A DNA stretch of 64,000 nucleotides from JAYREN01 sp963663375 (lineage in GTDB: Bacteria > Acidobacteriota > Holophagae > Holophagales > Holophagaceae). The translations under genes were made by a program, and so were the position numbers. Numbering within the stretch: position 1 is the first letter of the stretch; each line of letters starts with the position of its first letter. Below are positions 25,777 through 32,857 of this stretch, in pieces. The notes under the pieces were generated by a model. That model saw only the letters and a program-made list of their open reading frames with translations. It searched no databases and was not told where the DNA came from. Location: the NCBI GenBank assembly GCA_963663375.1, contig OY760195.1:2852001-2916000 (forward strand). Direction: 5' to 3'.

Positions 25777-26156
25777 GACCGGCCCTTTCGCGCTTCGTCC
25801 AGCAGGTGCTGGATGGCGTCCAGCTCTCCGGCCGTTGATCGCCCGCCCCGAAGGGCGTGCAGAACGAGCTGCTGGGCCGACCCAGAAAAGGCCTTGGCCA
25901 TGAAGGCCTCGACAAGCTGGCCCTTGGTGTCCGCCTCGGGGACCGCCGCCCGATAAACATGGCTGCGTTCCGAGTCATCCCGCGCCAACTGCCCCTTGTC
26001 CAGCATCATCTGCATGGTCTTGAGGACCGTGGTGTAGCCCAGGTCGCGTTCCTGGGCCAGCGACTCGTACACCTGCCGCACGGTGGCGGGCCCCCGCTCC
26101 CAGAGGATGCGCAGGATTCCCAGTTCGGAGTCGGTGGGCATGGGTGGGGTGGGCAT
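25773..26156 (-). CDS. BlaI/MecI-family transcriptional repressor
   Basis: The 127-residue winged-helix protein has the family opening PTDSELGILRILWERGPATVRQVYESL, recognition helix GYTTVLKTMQMMLDKG, and a C-terminal dimerisation helix. In this family the partner M56 protease triggers cleavage of the repressor. The gene lies just downstream of two tandem 16-base palindromes and shares a transcript with the M56 gene. The natural signal need not be a beta-lactam. Confidence 0.92.
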   Translation of the reverse strand: MPTPPMPTDSELGILRILWERGPATVRQVYESLAQERDLGYTTVLKTMQMMLDKGQLARDDSERSHVYRAAVPEADTKGQLVEAFMAKAFSGSAQQLVLHALRGGRSTAGELDAIQHLLDEARKGRS

Positions 26157-26170
26157 GGGCGCTCCGGAAT

Positions 26171-26222
26171 TACGATTTAGATCGTACGATTTTGCTCGTA
26201 TATATCAACGGAAAAAATCGTA
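26171..26222. promoter_or_regulatory. Tandem BlaI-type operators upstream of the repressor gene
   Basis: Two 16-base palindromes lie end to end: TACGATTTAGATCGTA (26171-26186, arms TACGAT/ATCGTA) and TACGATTTTGCTCGTA (26185-26200, arms TACGA/TCGTA), sharing two bases. A weaker third copy, AACGGAAAAAATCGTA, is at 26207-26222. All lie 15-66 bases upstream of the repressor ATG. The arrangement indicates autorepression. Confidence 0.75.
26181..26208 (-). promoter_or_regulatory. Sigma-70-like promoter of the blaI/M56 operon
   Basis: On the minus strand TTGATA (26208-26203) and TACGAT (26186-26181) are separated by 16 bases. The -10 box is itself an arm of the first palindrome, so repressor binding would block polymerase. 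Confidence 0.5.
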
Positions 26223-26248
26223 CTTTGTTTTTTGGGGCGTTACCTATG

Positions 26249-26274
26249 GAAAAGGGACCCGGATCGGGTCCCTT
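26249..26274 (-). terminator. Terminator of the GntR/ABC operon
   Basis: A perfect 10-base-pair stem (AAGGGACCCG and CGGGTCCCTT) with a 3-base loop lies past the last permease gene on the minus strand; the A-run on the plus strand gives a short T-tract after the stem. Confidence 0.65.
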
Positions 26275-26327
26275 AGGTTCTTCGTGCAGAGAATTTACTC
26301 TGGATCCCCTTGCGTAGACGACCCGGC

Positions 26328-26990
26328 TCAGACTGTCCTGCGCCGGTACGAGTGTTCCGAAAGGCGCAGGGAGCCAACCCCGAGCAGCAGCACAGTGACC
26401 AGGACGCCCAGGGCGAAGAGGGGCTGGTCCAGCCAGCGATTCCCGAAGGCCTCCAGGAGATCCATGCAGCCGTTGGCGCCCTTCCAGACCAGGGCCCCGG
26501 CGGGAAGCAGGATCGTGAGGAGGGTGAAGGTCATCAGGCCATTGGAGGGGCCGAAGCGGTAGACCAGGGGCAGGCAGAGGAAGATCCCCAGGGGCATGAG
26601 GGTTCCTCCCAGGGCCACGATCCCCAGGGCCGTGGGACTCGCCGGAGGAACCCAGGCGGGGGCCACGCGGTGGGCGATCCAGGCGAGGGCCAGGGGCAGG
26701 GCCAGGCCGACAGCCAGGCCCATCAGGCTGGTGAGGTACTTGGCCCGCACCACCTGGGTGCGGGAGATGGGCAGGGCCAGCACGAAGCCCTCCACCGGCA
26801 GGGTCAGGCCCTGCAGGGTGACGATGATGGTGGCGAGGCTTGTGATGAACAGGGCCATGATGATGAAGGCCTCGGCTTCCCCCGTGTGCTGGACGATGAC
26901 GAGCTGGGCCAGGTACAGGACGAACACGGGTGAGCCCTGGAGAAGCAGGCGCCGATTGAGCACCCAGGCCATCTTGATCAGCGGCAGCAT
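26328..26990 (-). CDS. ABC transporter permease, second pair
   Basis: The 220-residue integral membrane protein has about six hydrophobic segments (for example FVLYLAQLVIVQ, AFIIMALFITSLATIIVTLQGLTL, FALGVLVTVLLLGVGSL). It contains a short soluble motif between TM2 and TM3 (LALPISRTQVVRAKYL) that is common to ABC-2 type permeases. The ATG at 26990 overlaps the upstream ATPase gene by 13 bases and has a GAGGAGG site inside that gene. It is the last gene of the operon. Confidence 0.78.
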   Translation of the reverse strand: MLPLIKMAWVLNRRLLLQGSPVFVLYLAQLVIVQHTGEAEAFIIMALFITSLATIIVTLQGLTLPVEGFVLALPISRTQVVRAKYLTSLMGLAVGLALPLALAWIAHRVAPAWVPPASPTALGIVALGGTLMPLGIFLCLPLVYRFGPSNGLMTFTLLTILLPAGALVWKGANGCMDLLEAFGNRWLDQPLFALGVLVTVLLLGVGSLRLSEHSYRRRTV

Positions 26991-27871
26991 GCAGCCTCCT
27001 CGGGGCAAACCATGTCCAGGTCGCGGCCATGGAAGAAGACCAGATCCTCCAGGCTGGGCCGTTCCAGCAGGGCGTCCGGGGGTAGCGGCGGCATCAGTCC
27101 GGCGGCGCCTTCCCAGAGCAGGGTGAGGCCCACCTCGCTGCGCTGGCCGCCCTTAATTCGCGCTGCGAGGGGGCCCGCCAGCAGGTCCTCGCCGCCCTTG
27201 ACCAGGGTCCAGGATTCCAGCAGGTCGTCCTTGGGGCCGGCCAGCACGATCCGACCCGCCTTGAGGAAGGCCACGTGATCGGCCACCCGCTCCAGGTCCG
27301 AGGTGATGTGGGTGGAAAAGAGCACGGCCCGGTTTTCGTCCTGGATGATCTCCAGCAGCAGATCCAGCACCTCGCGGCGGGCCAGGGGATCGAGGCCCGA
27401 GGTGGGCTCGTCCAGAAGGAGCAGTTCCGCCTCGTGGCTGAGGGCCAGGGCCAGGGCGGTCTTCATGCGGGTGCCCTGGCTCAGCTTTCTGAAGGGGGTC
27501 TTCGGGGGCAGTTCAAAGTGGGCGCAGAGGCGGCGGAAGGTGGCCTCGTTCCAGGTCTTGTAGAAGGGGGCCACCAGCTGACCCAGTTCTTTCACCCGCA
27601 GGTGGCCAAAGAGGGTGGGGCTCTCCTGCACGAAGCCGATGCGCTGGCGCAGGGCCTGGCCCTCGGTCAGGGCATCCCGGCCAAAGAGGCTGATCGCGCC
27701 CGCCTCGGGGGTCATCAGGCCCAGCACCAAGCGGAGCAGCGTGGATTTCCCGGCGCCATTGGCCCCCACCAGGCCCGTGATGGTGCCCTTCGGCACCTCG
27801 AGGTCTACGTTTTGGAGGGCGAAGGCACCCAGGCTCTTGGAGAGATTGCGGATTTCCAAAAGGTTCGTCAT
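26978..27871 (-). CDS. ABC transporter ATP-binding protein, second pair
   Basis: The 297-residue ATPase shows Walker A GANGAGKST, Q-loop GFVQESPTLF, a signature in degenerate form (LSQGTRMK), Walker B LLLLDEPTSGLDP and H-loop FSTHITSD. A C-terminal extension of about 80 residues follows the ATPase core. The upstream part of the longer open frame belongs to another frame of the permease, so I used the ATG at 27871. Its closest match is the other ATPase of this operon, which suggests local duplication. Confidence 0.9.
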   Translation of the reverse strand: MTNLLEIRNLSKSLGAFALQNVDLEVPKGTITGLVGANGAGKSTLLRLVLGLMTPEAGAISLFGRDALTEGQALRQRIGFVQESPTLFGHLRVKELGQLVAPFYKTWNEATFRRLCAHFELPPKTPFRKLSQGTRMKTALALALSHEAELLLLDEPTSGLDPLARREVLDLLLEIIQDENRAVLFSTHITSDLERVADHVAFLKAGRIVLAGPKDDLLESWTLVKGGEDLLAGPLAARIKGGQRSEVGLTLLWEGAAGLMPPLPPDALLERPSLEDLVFFHGRDLDMVCPEEAACCR

Positions 27872-27873
27872 GG

Positions 27874-28518
27874 CTACAGATCCCGGGCCGCGAAGGCCCT
27901 GGTGGACAGCTCGAAGCTGAGGGTGAAGAGGCCCAGCAGCAGGACGGTGTGCAGGCTGGGATGGTTCCCGAAGAACTCGAACGTGCTCACCAGTCCTTTC
28001 GCAAAGGCCATTTGCATCCCCGCAGACAGGAACCGGGTGAGGGAGATCCCGATGCCCAGGGCGAAGAGGAGGCCGAAGGCCGAGATGAGCCCCTTGCCAT
28101 CCCAGCGCAGGGCGAAGGGCAGGAAGAACGCGAAGCACCAGAAAAGCGCCCAGCCCAGGGGCAGCATCAGTTCCATCTTGGGCAGGGCCGGTGGGGTGCG
28201 GGTGATCCCGGCGATGACCAGATTCGAGAAGAGCAGCAGGAGGGCAGGCAGCAGGAAGCCTTCCAGGAAGCGCACCTGGACGAGGGTCCGGCGGGAGACG
28301 GGCAGGCCCGCGAGCTCCCCCAGGGTGCCGGCGTGGTCTTCCCGCAGGTGCAGGACCAGGGGCAGGAAGGCAGCGACCACGAAACCCAGCACGGGACCGA
28401 TGATGGGCAGCTCGGGATTGAAGGGATGAAGCCCCGCCATGACCAGGGCGAAGAGGAAGGGCAGCAGCAGGGCGTCGTAGTGCAGCCGCAGATCGCGTTT
28501 CAGCAGCTCAAGCAGCAT
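27874..28518 (-). CDS. ABC transporter permease, first pair
   Basis: The 214-residue protein has about six hydrophobic segments and the same soluble motif as its sister permease (LAGLPVSRRTLVQVRFLEGFLLP). ATG at 28518 overlaps the upstream ATPase gene by 11 bases. Only two bases separate its stop from the next ATPase start. Pairing with that first ATPase is inferred from order. Confidence 0.78.
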   Translation of the reverse strand: MLLELLKRDLRLHYDALLLPFLFALVMAGLHPFNPELPIIGPVLGFVVAAFLPLVLHLREDHAGTLGELAGLPVSRRTLVQVRFLEGFLLPALLLLFSNLVIAGITRTPPALPKMELMLPLGWALFWCFAFFLPFALRWDGKGLISAFGLLFALGIGISLTRFLSAGMQMAFAKGLVSTFEFFGNHPSLHTVLLLGLFTLSFELSTRAFAARDL

Positions 28519-29377
28519 GGGGCTTCCTCCTTCCCAACAGCACCAGGATGTCCTCCAGGCTGGCCCGCTCGATGAGGGCACGATCCTGGAAGTGGTCCCT
28601 GGCCCCGGCGATGTTGTCGGTCAGGGCCTCGAAGCCGTGGGGGCTCTCCCGCAGGCCCTGGAAGGCTCGGCGCACCTTCTCATCCAGCAGCTCCAGCCCG
28701 CCCTTCACGAGGCCCCAGCGTTCCTTGACGTTGTCCTGGGTATCGGAGAGCACCACCTGACCGGCCCGGAGGAAGGTGACATGATCGGCCCGGCCCTCCA
28801 GATCCGAGGTGATGTGGGTGCTGAAGAGGATGGCGTGGCGCTCGTCCAGGCGCTCGGAGAAACGCTGGAGCAACTCCCGGCGAAAGACGGGATCGAGGCC
28901 CGTGGTGGGCTCGTCCAGCACCAGCAGATCCCAGTCCCGGCTCAGGGCCAGGGTCAGGGCGAAGCGCGTGCGCTGGCCCAGGGAGAGCTCCTTGGCCTTC
29001 TTGCGGGGATCCAGGCCGAAGTCCGCCATCAGGCCCCTCCAGCGGGCTTCATCGAAATCCGGGTAGAAGGGCGCGTAGACCGCCTTCAGGGTGGAGAGCC
29101 GGGCGCCGGGCGTGAACTTGGGCTCGTCGGCCACGTAGGCGATGCGGCGACGGAGCGCGGGGCCTTCCTCCAGGAGGTTCCGCCCCTGGAAACGCATAAC
29201 GCCGCCCTCCAGGCGCACTAGGCCCAGGATGGCCTTGATGAGGGTGGTCTTGCCTGCGCCGTTGGGGCCCAGCAGGCCCATCATGGCGCCCGGTGGCAGC
29301 GAGAGGCTGACGTCGTCGAGGGCGAAGGCCTTGAACCGCTTGGTCAGGCCCCGCAGTTGGAGAATGGGTTCAGGCAT
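28508..29377 (-). CDS. ABC transporter ATP-binding protein, first pair
   Basis: The 289-residue ATPase has Walker A GPNGAGKTT, Q-loop region RRIAYVADEPKF, signature LSLGQRTR, Walker B LLVLDEPTTGLDP and H-loop FSTHITSD. Like its sister it has a C-terminal extension. The gene overlaps the GntR regulator by 8 bases. YtrA-type regulators commonly precede such exporters, which pump drugs or peptides. Confidence 0.9.
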   Translation of the reverse strand: MPEPILQLRGLTKRFKAFALDDVSLSLPPGAMMGLLGPNGAGKTTLIKAILGLVRLEGGVMRFQGRNLLEEGPALRRRIAYVADEPKFTPGARLSTLKAVYAPFYPDFDEARWRGLMADFGLDPRKKAKELSLGQRTRFALTLALSRDWDLLVLDEPTTGLDPVFRRELLQRFSERLDERHAILFSTHITSDLEGRADHVTFLRAGQVVLSDTQDNVKERWGLVKGGLELLDEKVRRAFQGLRESPHGFEALTDNIAGARDHFQDRALIERASLEDILVLLGRRKPHAA

Positions 29378-29750
29378 GGTCGGGCTCCAGGAGCAGGACG
29401 AGCATCTGTTTCAGATCCTTGGCCGAAATACCCGCAGCCTCGGCCTCCTTCATGGCCTCGTGCAGCTTGGCTTCAACGGCGGCCACCCGCTTTTCCCGCA
29501 GGAAGTCCATGTTGGGCGAGGCCACAAAGGTGCCCTTGCCCCCCACGGTATCGATGAGGCCCTCCCGCTCCAGTTCGTCGTAGGCCCGCTTGGTGGTGAT
29601 GACGCTGATCTGAAGGGACTGGGCCAACTTGCGGATAGAGGGCAGGGCCTCGCCCTCCTTCAGTTCCCCCGTGAGGATCTGCACCCGCACCTGGCGGACG
29701 ATCTGCTCGTAGATGGGGTCGGGAGAGGCATTGGAGAGGAGGATCTTCAT
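29370..29750 (-). CDS. GntR-family regulator, YtrA type
   Basis: The 126-residue protein is a short GntR-type regulator. The winged helix spans about residues 10-76 (PIYEQIVRQVRVQILTGELKEGEALPS, ISVITTKRAYDELEREGLI, GKGTFVA); the C-terminal part is only about 45 residues, as in YtrA. It lacks a large effector domain. It is the first gene of the ABC operon and probably represses it. I chose the ATG at 29750 over an upstream alternative that lies inside the operator. Confidence 0.88.
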   Translation of the reverse strand: MKILLSNASPDPIYEQIVRQVRVQILTGELKEGEALPSIRKLAQSLQISVITTKRAYDELEREGLIDTVGGKGTFVASPNMDFLREKRVAAVEAKLHEAMKEAEAAGISAKDLKQMLVLLLEPDHA

Positions 29751-29764
29751 GGGACCTCGTGGAT

Positions 29765-29791
29765 TACTGTATATGTTCGATATAAACAGTA
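29765..29791. promoter_or_regulatory. Operator upstream of the GntR/ABC operon
   Basis: A 27-base near-palindrome has outer arms TACTGT (29765-29770) and ACAGTA (29786-29791) and inner ATAT/ATAT. It begins 15 bases before the gntR start on the minus strand. This matches the usual autorepression site of YtrA-type regulators. Confidence 0.7.
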
Positions 29792-29814
29792 GGTCCAATT
29801 TTCGCCTTCGTCAA
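29786..29814 (-). promoter_or_regulatory. Sigma-70-like promoter of the GntR/ABC operon
   Basis: On the minus strand TTGACG (29814-29809) and TACTGT (29791-29786) are spaced by 17 bases. The -10 box is one arm of the operator. Confidence 0.6.
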
Positions 29815-29838
29815 CCTCCAGATTCGCCTACGCCAAAG

Positions 29839-29879
29839 GAGGACGCCCCGGAACAGCGGGGCTGTTCCGGGGCGTCCTC
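29839..29879 (-). terminator. Strong hairpin after the M4 protease gene
   Basis: A perfect 19-base-pair stem (29839-29857 with 29861-29879) and a 3-base loop lies about 30 bases past the M4 protease stop. On the minus strand it is followed by CCTTTGG, so the T-tract is short; the stem itself is very stable. Confidence 0.65.
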
Positions 29880-29909
29880 TTGCCCTCGCGCTAGCGAGGG
29901 GATGTTCGG

Positions 29910-32504
29910 CTACTGGACGAGCAGGCTGGCCTTGTCCAGCAGGAAGCTGGTGGCCAGGGAGCTGTCTTCGGTCATGTTGAAGTGCACGCGGATGGTCTGG
30001 CCCTTGTAGGCGCTCAGGTCGAAGGTGCGGAGCTGATAGCCGGTCGCGGAGTTGGCGTTGCTGTAGGTCACCAGCGTCTTGAGGAGGGTGCCGGCGCTGT
30101 TGCGGACCTGCACGGCCAGGCGGTCATAGGCGGTGGAGCCGCTCTCCTTGGTGTCGATGTGGAGGTAGAAGCTCAGGGTGGCCTTGGTGGCGGTGCTGGG
30201 GATGGTCACGGTCTGGTAGAGGGTCTCCGTGGCGGTCTTCCCGTTGCCGCCGAGGAAGGAGGCATTCACGCCGTCATAGGCGGCTTGGTAGTGGGGAGAG
30301 ACATTCCAGTTGCCGATGGTGCCCGTGGTGCCGGACCAGCCGGTGGCGCCACTCTCGAAGCTGCCATTGACCAGTTTCTCTCCACCAACGGGGACGCTGG
30401 TGACGGTAACGGTGGCAGAGGCGGACTTGGTGGTGTCGGCGACACTGGTGGCCTTCACGGTGTAGGTGCCGGCCGTTGCGGGGGCGGTGTAGAGGCCGGT
30501 GGAGCTCACGGAGCCGCCGGTGGCGGTCCAGGTGACCGAGGTGTTGGTGGTGCCGGTGACGGAGGCCGTGAACTGCTTGGTGGTGCCGGTCTGGACCGTC
30601 GCGGTGGTCGGATTCATGGTGACAACTACGCCAGTGGTGGGGGTCACTGTGACGGTGGCGGTGGCGGACTTGGTGGAGTCGGCAACGCTGGTGGCCTTGA
30701 CCGTGTAGGTGCCGGCAGTGGCGGGGGCGGTGTAGAGCCCCGTGGAGCTCACGGTGCCGCCGGTGGTGGTCCAGGTGACGGCTGTGTTGGTGCTGCCCAC
30801 CACGGAGGCGCTGAACTGGAAGGTGGCGCCGGTCTTCACGCTGGCGGTGGTGGGATTGATGGCCACGGTCACGCCGGTGGGTGCGATGGAGCCAACGTTG
30901 ATGGCACCGAAGGCATTCTGCACGGCCGCGTACTCTGCGCTGGAGGTGCCATAGAGATCCGCGGCGGCGCTCAGGCAGGCGGTGCGGGCGCTAGCGTAAT
31001 TAGTGCTGGAAGTCATGTAGGTGGTCAGGGCGCGATACCAGATCTTGATAGCCTTCTCGGGCCCGATGCCGGCGAAGCCGTTGGGAGCGTAGCTGCTGTA
31101 GTAGTTGCTGCTGCTCGTGCCGCTGGCACCCTGGCTCAGGAAGAAGAACATGCGGTTGGCCGGGCCGGAGCTATAGTGCACATCCAAACCGCCGGTGCTG
31201 CTGCTCCAGGCGTTGGGGCTGGAACCGTCGAGGCTGGGCTTGTACATGTAGCGCAGAGGCGTGGAGGAGAGCTGCTCGCCCACGGTCCAGCATCCGTCCG
31301 TGTTGGCCACGGTGGCGGGGAGGCTGAAGTTGTTCTTGGTGTAGAGCTCGACCATGTTGCCGAACATGTCGGAGTTAGCTTCGTTCAGACCACCTGACTC
31401 ACCGGAGTAATTCAGGTCGGCGGAATTGGCGCACACGCCATGGCTCATTTCATGGCCAGCCACATCCATGGCCTCGAGGCTCTTGAAGCTGCTGCCATCG
31501 CCGTAGGTCATGCAGAAGCAGGAGTCGGACCAGAAGGCGTTGTCGTAGCTAGTGCTGTAGTGCACGCGGCTGTAAGTGGCCTTGTTGTTGCCATCGATGC
31601 CGTTGCGGCCCAGGACGTTCTTGTAGAAGTCGTAGGTCATTTCAATGCCGTAGTGGGCGTCGACGGCGGCGGTCTGACCGGTGTCGCTGGTGGTGCTGGT
31701 GGTGGAGCCGGTGTAGTTGAGGCCGTTGCCCCAGGTGTTGTCGGCATCGGTGTAGAGCGTGCCCGTGCCGCTGCCCGTGCCGTGGGCCAGATCGTAGGTC
31801 TTGATGTTCATCCCGCGGAAGGTGTCATACAGCTGGTAGGTGGATCCGCTCAGGTTCGTGTGGATTGAGACGGTCCCGCTGAACTGTGTCTTGGCGGTGC
31901 CGACGGCGTCCGTGGTGTGCAGGGTGGACCACTTCTTGAGGATGACGCCGCTGTGGGCATCCACCATGTAATCGGTGTGGGCCGTCTCATCCGCGCCGTT
32001 CTCAAGCTCGGTGTGGATGTGATAGGCCAGCAGGTAGTGGGAAACCTGGCGAGTGGCATCCGACATCATGGGATAGACCACCAGCTCTGCGGTGGGGGCG
32101 TTGGCGTAGGCTCCCATGGGGTTCAGTTCGGTGTGGACCAAGCCCAGGACTTCCGCGTCGCTCAGCGTCGGCTTCACGGAAATCGCGATGTTGCGCCGAA
32201 GCTCGGTGGTCATGGGACGCTGCGTGCCGTCAGCGTTCTCATGGGTGATCAGCTCGCCGCCCCAGACGCGGATACCCTGGTAGCGCTGGTTCATGCGCGT
32301 ATGCGTCTGCCCGAACTGGTCGATATGCCCGCGGCGCACGGCAAAATCATGCTGGTCATCCAGGCCCAGGGTCTGGCGCAGTCCCAGCACTCGGCTGCGG
32401 GAAGACTGCATCGCTTCCTTGGCGAGGCTGCGCTCTTCGGCGACCATCGGTCCTGCAACCAGTGCGGCAGTGAGAAGGGTTAGAACGGCCCGTCCGTGTT
32501 TCAT
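29910..32504 (-). CDS. Secreted M4 (thermolysin-like) metalloprotease with Ig-like repeats
   Basis: This 864-residue enzyme is exported (MKHGRAVLTLLTAALVAGPMVAEE) as a proenzyme. An FTP/PepSY-type propeptide (about 60-225) precedes the catalytic domain. The zinc site is HEMSH with His351, Glu352 and His355, and Glu375 in GGLNEANSD is the third ligand at the thermolysin spacing of 24. Two tandem Ig-like (BIG-type) repeats and a C-terminal jelly-roll-like domain (LVNGSFESGATGWSG) follow; the latter probably binds a surface or carbohydrate. The gene is transcribed alone and is GC-mirrored by a false frame. Confidence 0.92.
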   Translation of the reverse strand: MKHGRAVLTLLTAALVAGPMVAEERSLAKEAMQSSRSRVLGLRQTLGLDDQHDFAVRRGHIDQFGQTHTRMNQRYQGIRVWGGELITHENADGTQRPMTTELRRNIAISVKPTLSDAEVLGLVHTELNPMGAYANAPTAELVVYPMMSDATRQVSHYLLAYHIHTELENGADETAHTDYMVDAHSGVILKKWSTLHTTDAVGTAKTQFSGTVSIHTNLSGSTYQLYDTFRGMNIKTYDLAHGTGSGTGTLYTDADNTWGNGLNYTGSTTSTTSDTGQTAAVDAHYGIEMTYDFYKNVLGRNGIDGNNKATYSRVHYSTSYDNAFWSDSCFCMTYGDGSSFKSLEAMDVAGHEMSHGVCANSADLNYSGESGGLNEANSDMFGNMVELYTKNNFSLPATVANTDGCWTVGEQLSSTPLRYMYKPSLDGSSPNAWSSSTGGLDVHYSSGPANRMFFFLSQGASGTSSSNYYSSYAPNGFAGIGPEKAIKIWYRALTTYMTSSTNYASARTACLSAAADLYGTSSAEYAAVQNAFGAINVGSIAPTGVTVAINPTTASVKTGATFQFSASVVGSTNTAVTWTTTGGTVSSTGLYTAPATAGTYTVKATSVADSTKSATATVTVTPTTGVVVTMNPTTATVQTGTTKQFTASVTGTTNTSVTWTATGGSVSSTGLYTAPATAGTYTVKATSVADTTKSASATVTVTSVPVGGEKLVNGSFESGATGWSGTTGTIGNWNVSPHYQAAYDGVNASFLGGNGKTATETLYQTVTIPSTATKATLSFYLHIDTKESGSTAYDRLAVQVRNSAGTLLKTLVTYSNANSATGYQLRTFDLSAYKGQTIRVHFNMTEDSSLATSFLLDKASLLVQ
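30405..30881 (-). repeat. Two tandem ~240-base repeats encoding Ig-like domains
   Basis: The coding sequence for two consecutive Ig-like domains of the M4 protease is duplicated with high similarity. Both encode ST-rich strands such as GLYTAPATAGTYTVKATSVAD. The unit boundary is near 30640. Similarity at DNA level suggests a recent tandem duplication or continuing homogenisation. Confidence 0.75.
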
Positions 32505-32536
32505 GGAATTCTCCAATTTGCGAGGAAGAAAGTTGG

Positions 32537-32569
32537 GAGGCCGACATCCTCCTCGTGGATGTTGGCCTC
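32537..32569. other. Leader hairpin upstream of the M4 gene
   Basis: GAGGCCGACATCC and GGATGTTGGCCTC form a 13-base-pair stem with one G-T pair on the plus strand (one mismatch in the minus-strand RNA). The loop is 7 bases. It sits 33-65 bases upstream of the protease ATG and could sit in its leader. Confidence 0.4.
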
Positions 32570-32675
32570 TTGATGCGTAGGGGGGCAAAGAGCTGAAGGC
32601 TTGATCCACTCCGCTGTACCGCCGCGACTCCATGAAGCTAGGGGGTCGCGGTCCGAGGGGGATACGCCATGGAAA

Positions 32676-32716
32676 GTGTCAAGGGAACTTTCGGTAGTCT
32701 CACCGTGTCAAGGGAA
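32676..32716. repeat. 12-base direct repeat, possible IS end remnant
   Basis: GTGTCAAGGGAA occurs at 32676-32687 and again at 32705-32716, a 29-base period. Spaced short direct repeats of this type occur at the ends of IS21-like elements. No transposase is present next to it, so this is tentative. Confidence 0.3.
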
Positions 32717-32857
32717 GACCGGATGGTCCGGTTTACAGATACTCGCTGGTCCGGTGGACGGCCCGCCCGGCGCCAGACCAAAGCCCCGCATAAAAAATCC
32801 CGCTTAGCGCCCATGGTTCCCTGGGCCAAAATGCAGGGATCTCTCCGAAAGGTAACC

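Larger units (their letters stand above)
32505..32857. other. Intergenic region between M4 protease and DUF1573 gene
   Basis: These 353 bases separate two divergently transcribed secreted-protein genes and must hold both promoters. They contain a stable hairpin in the M4 leader and a 12-base direct repeat. I see no credible gene; the in-frame extension of the DUF1573 frame lacks a signal peptide and is rejected. Confidence 0.55.

Noticed and set aside
29982..31397. Plus-strand open frame (471 codons) rich in Gly/Ala/Val opposite the M4 protease
   Set aside because: Its glycine-rich repeats mirror the Ser/Thr-rich Ig repeats of the protease; not a real secreted protein.
32580..32610. Possible cyclic-dinucleotide (GEMM) riboswitch near GGGGGGCAAAG
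   Set aside because: The second conserved segment and the expected stems are absent.
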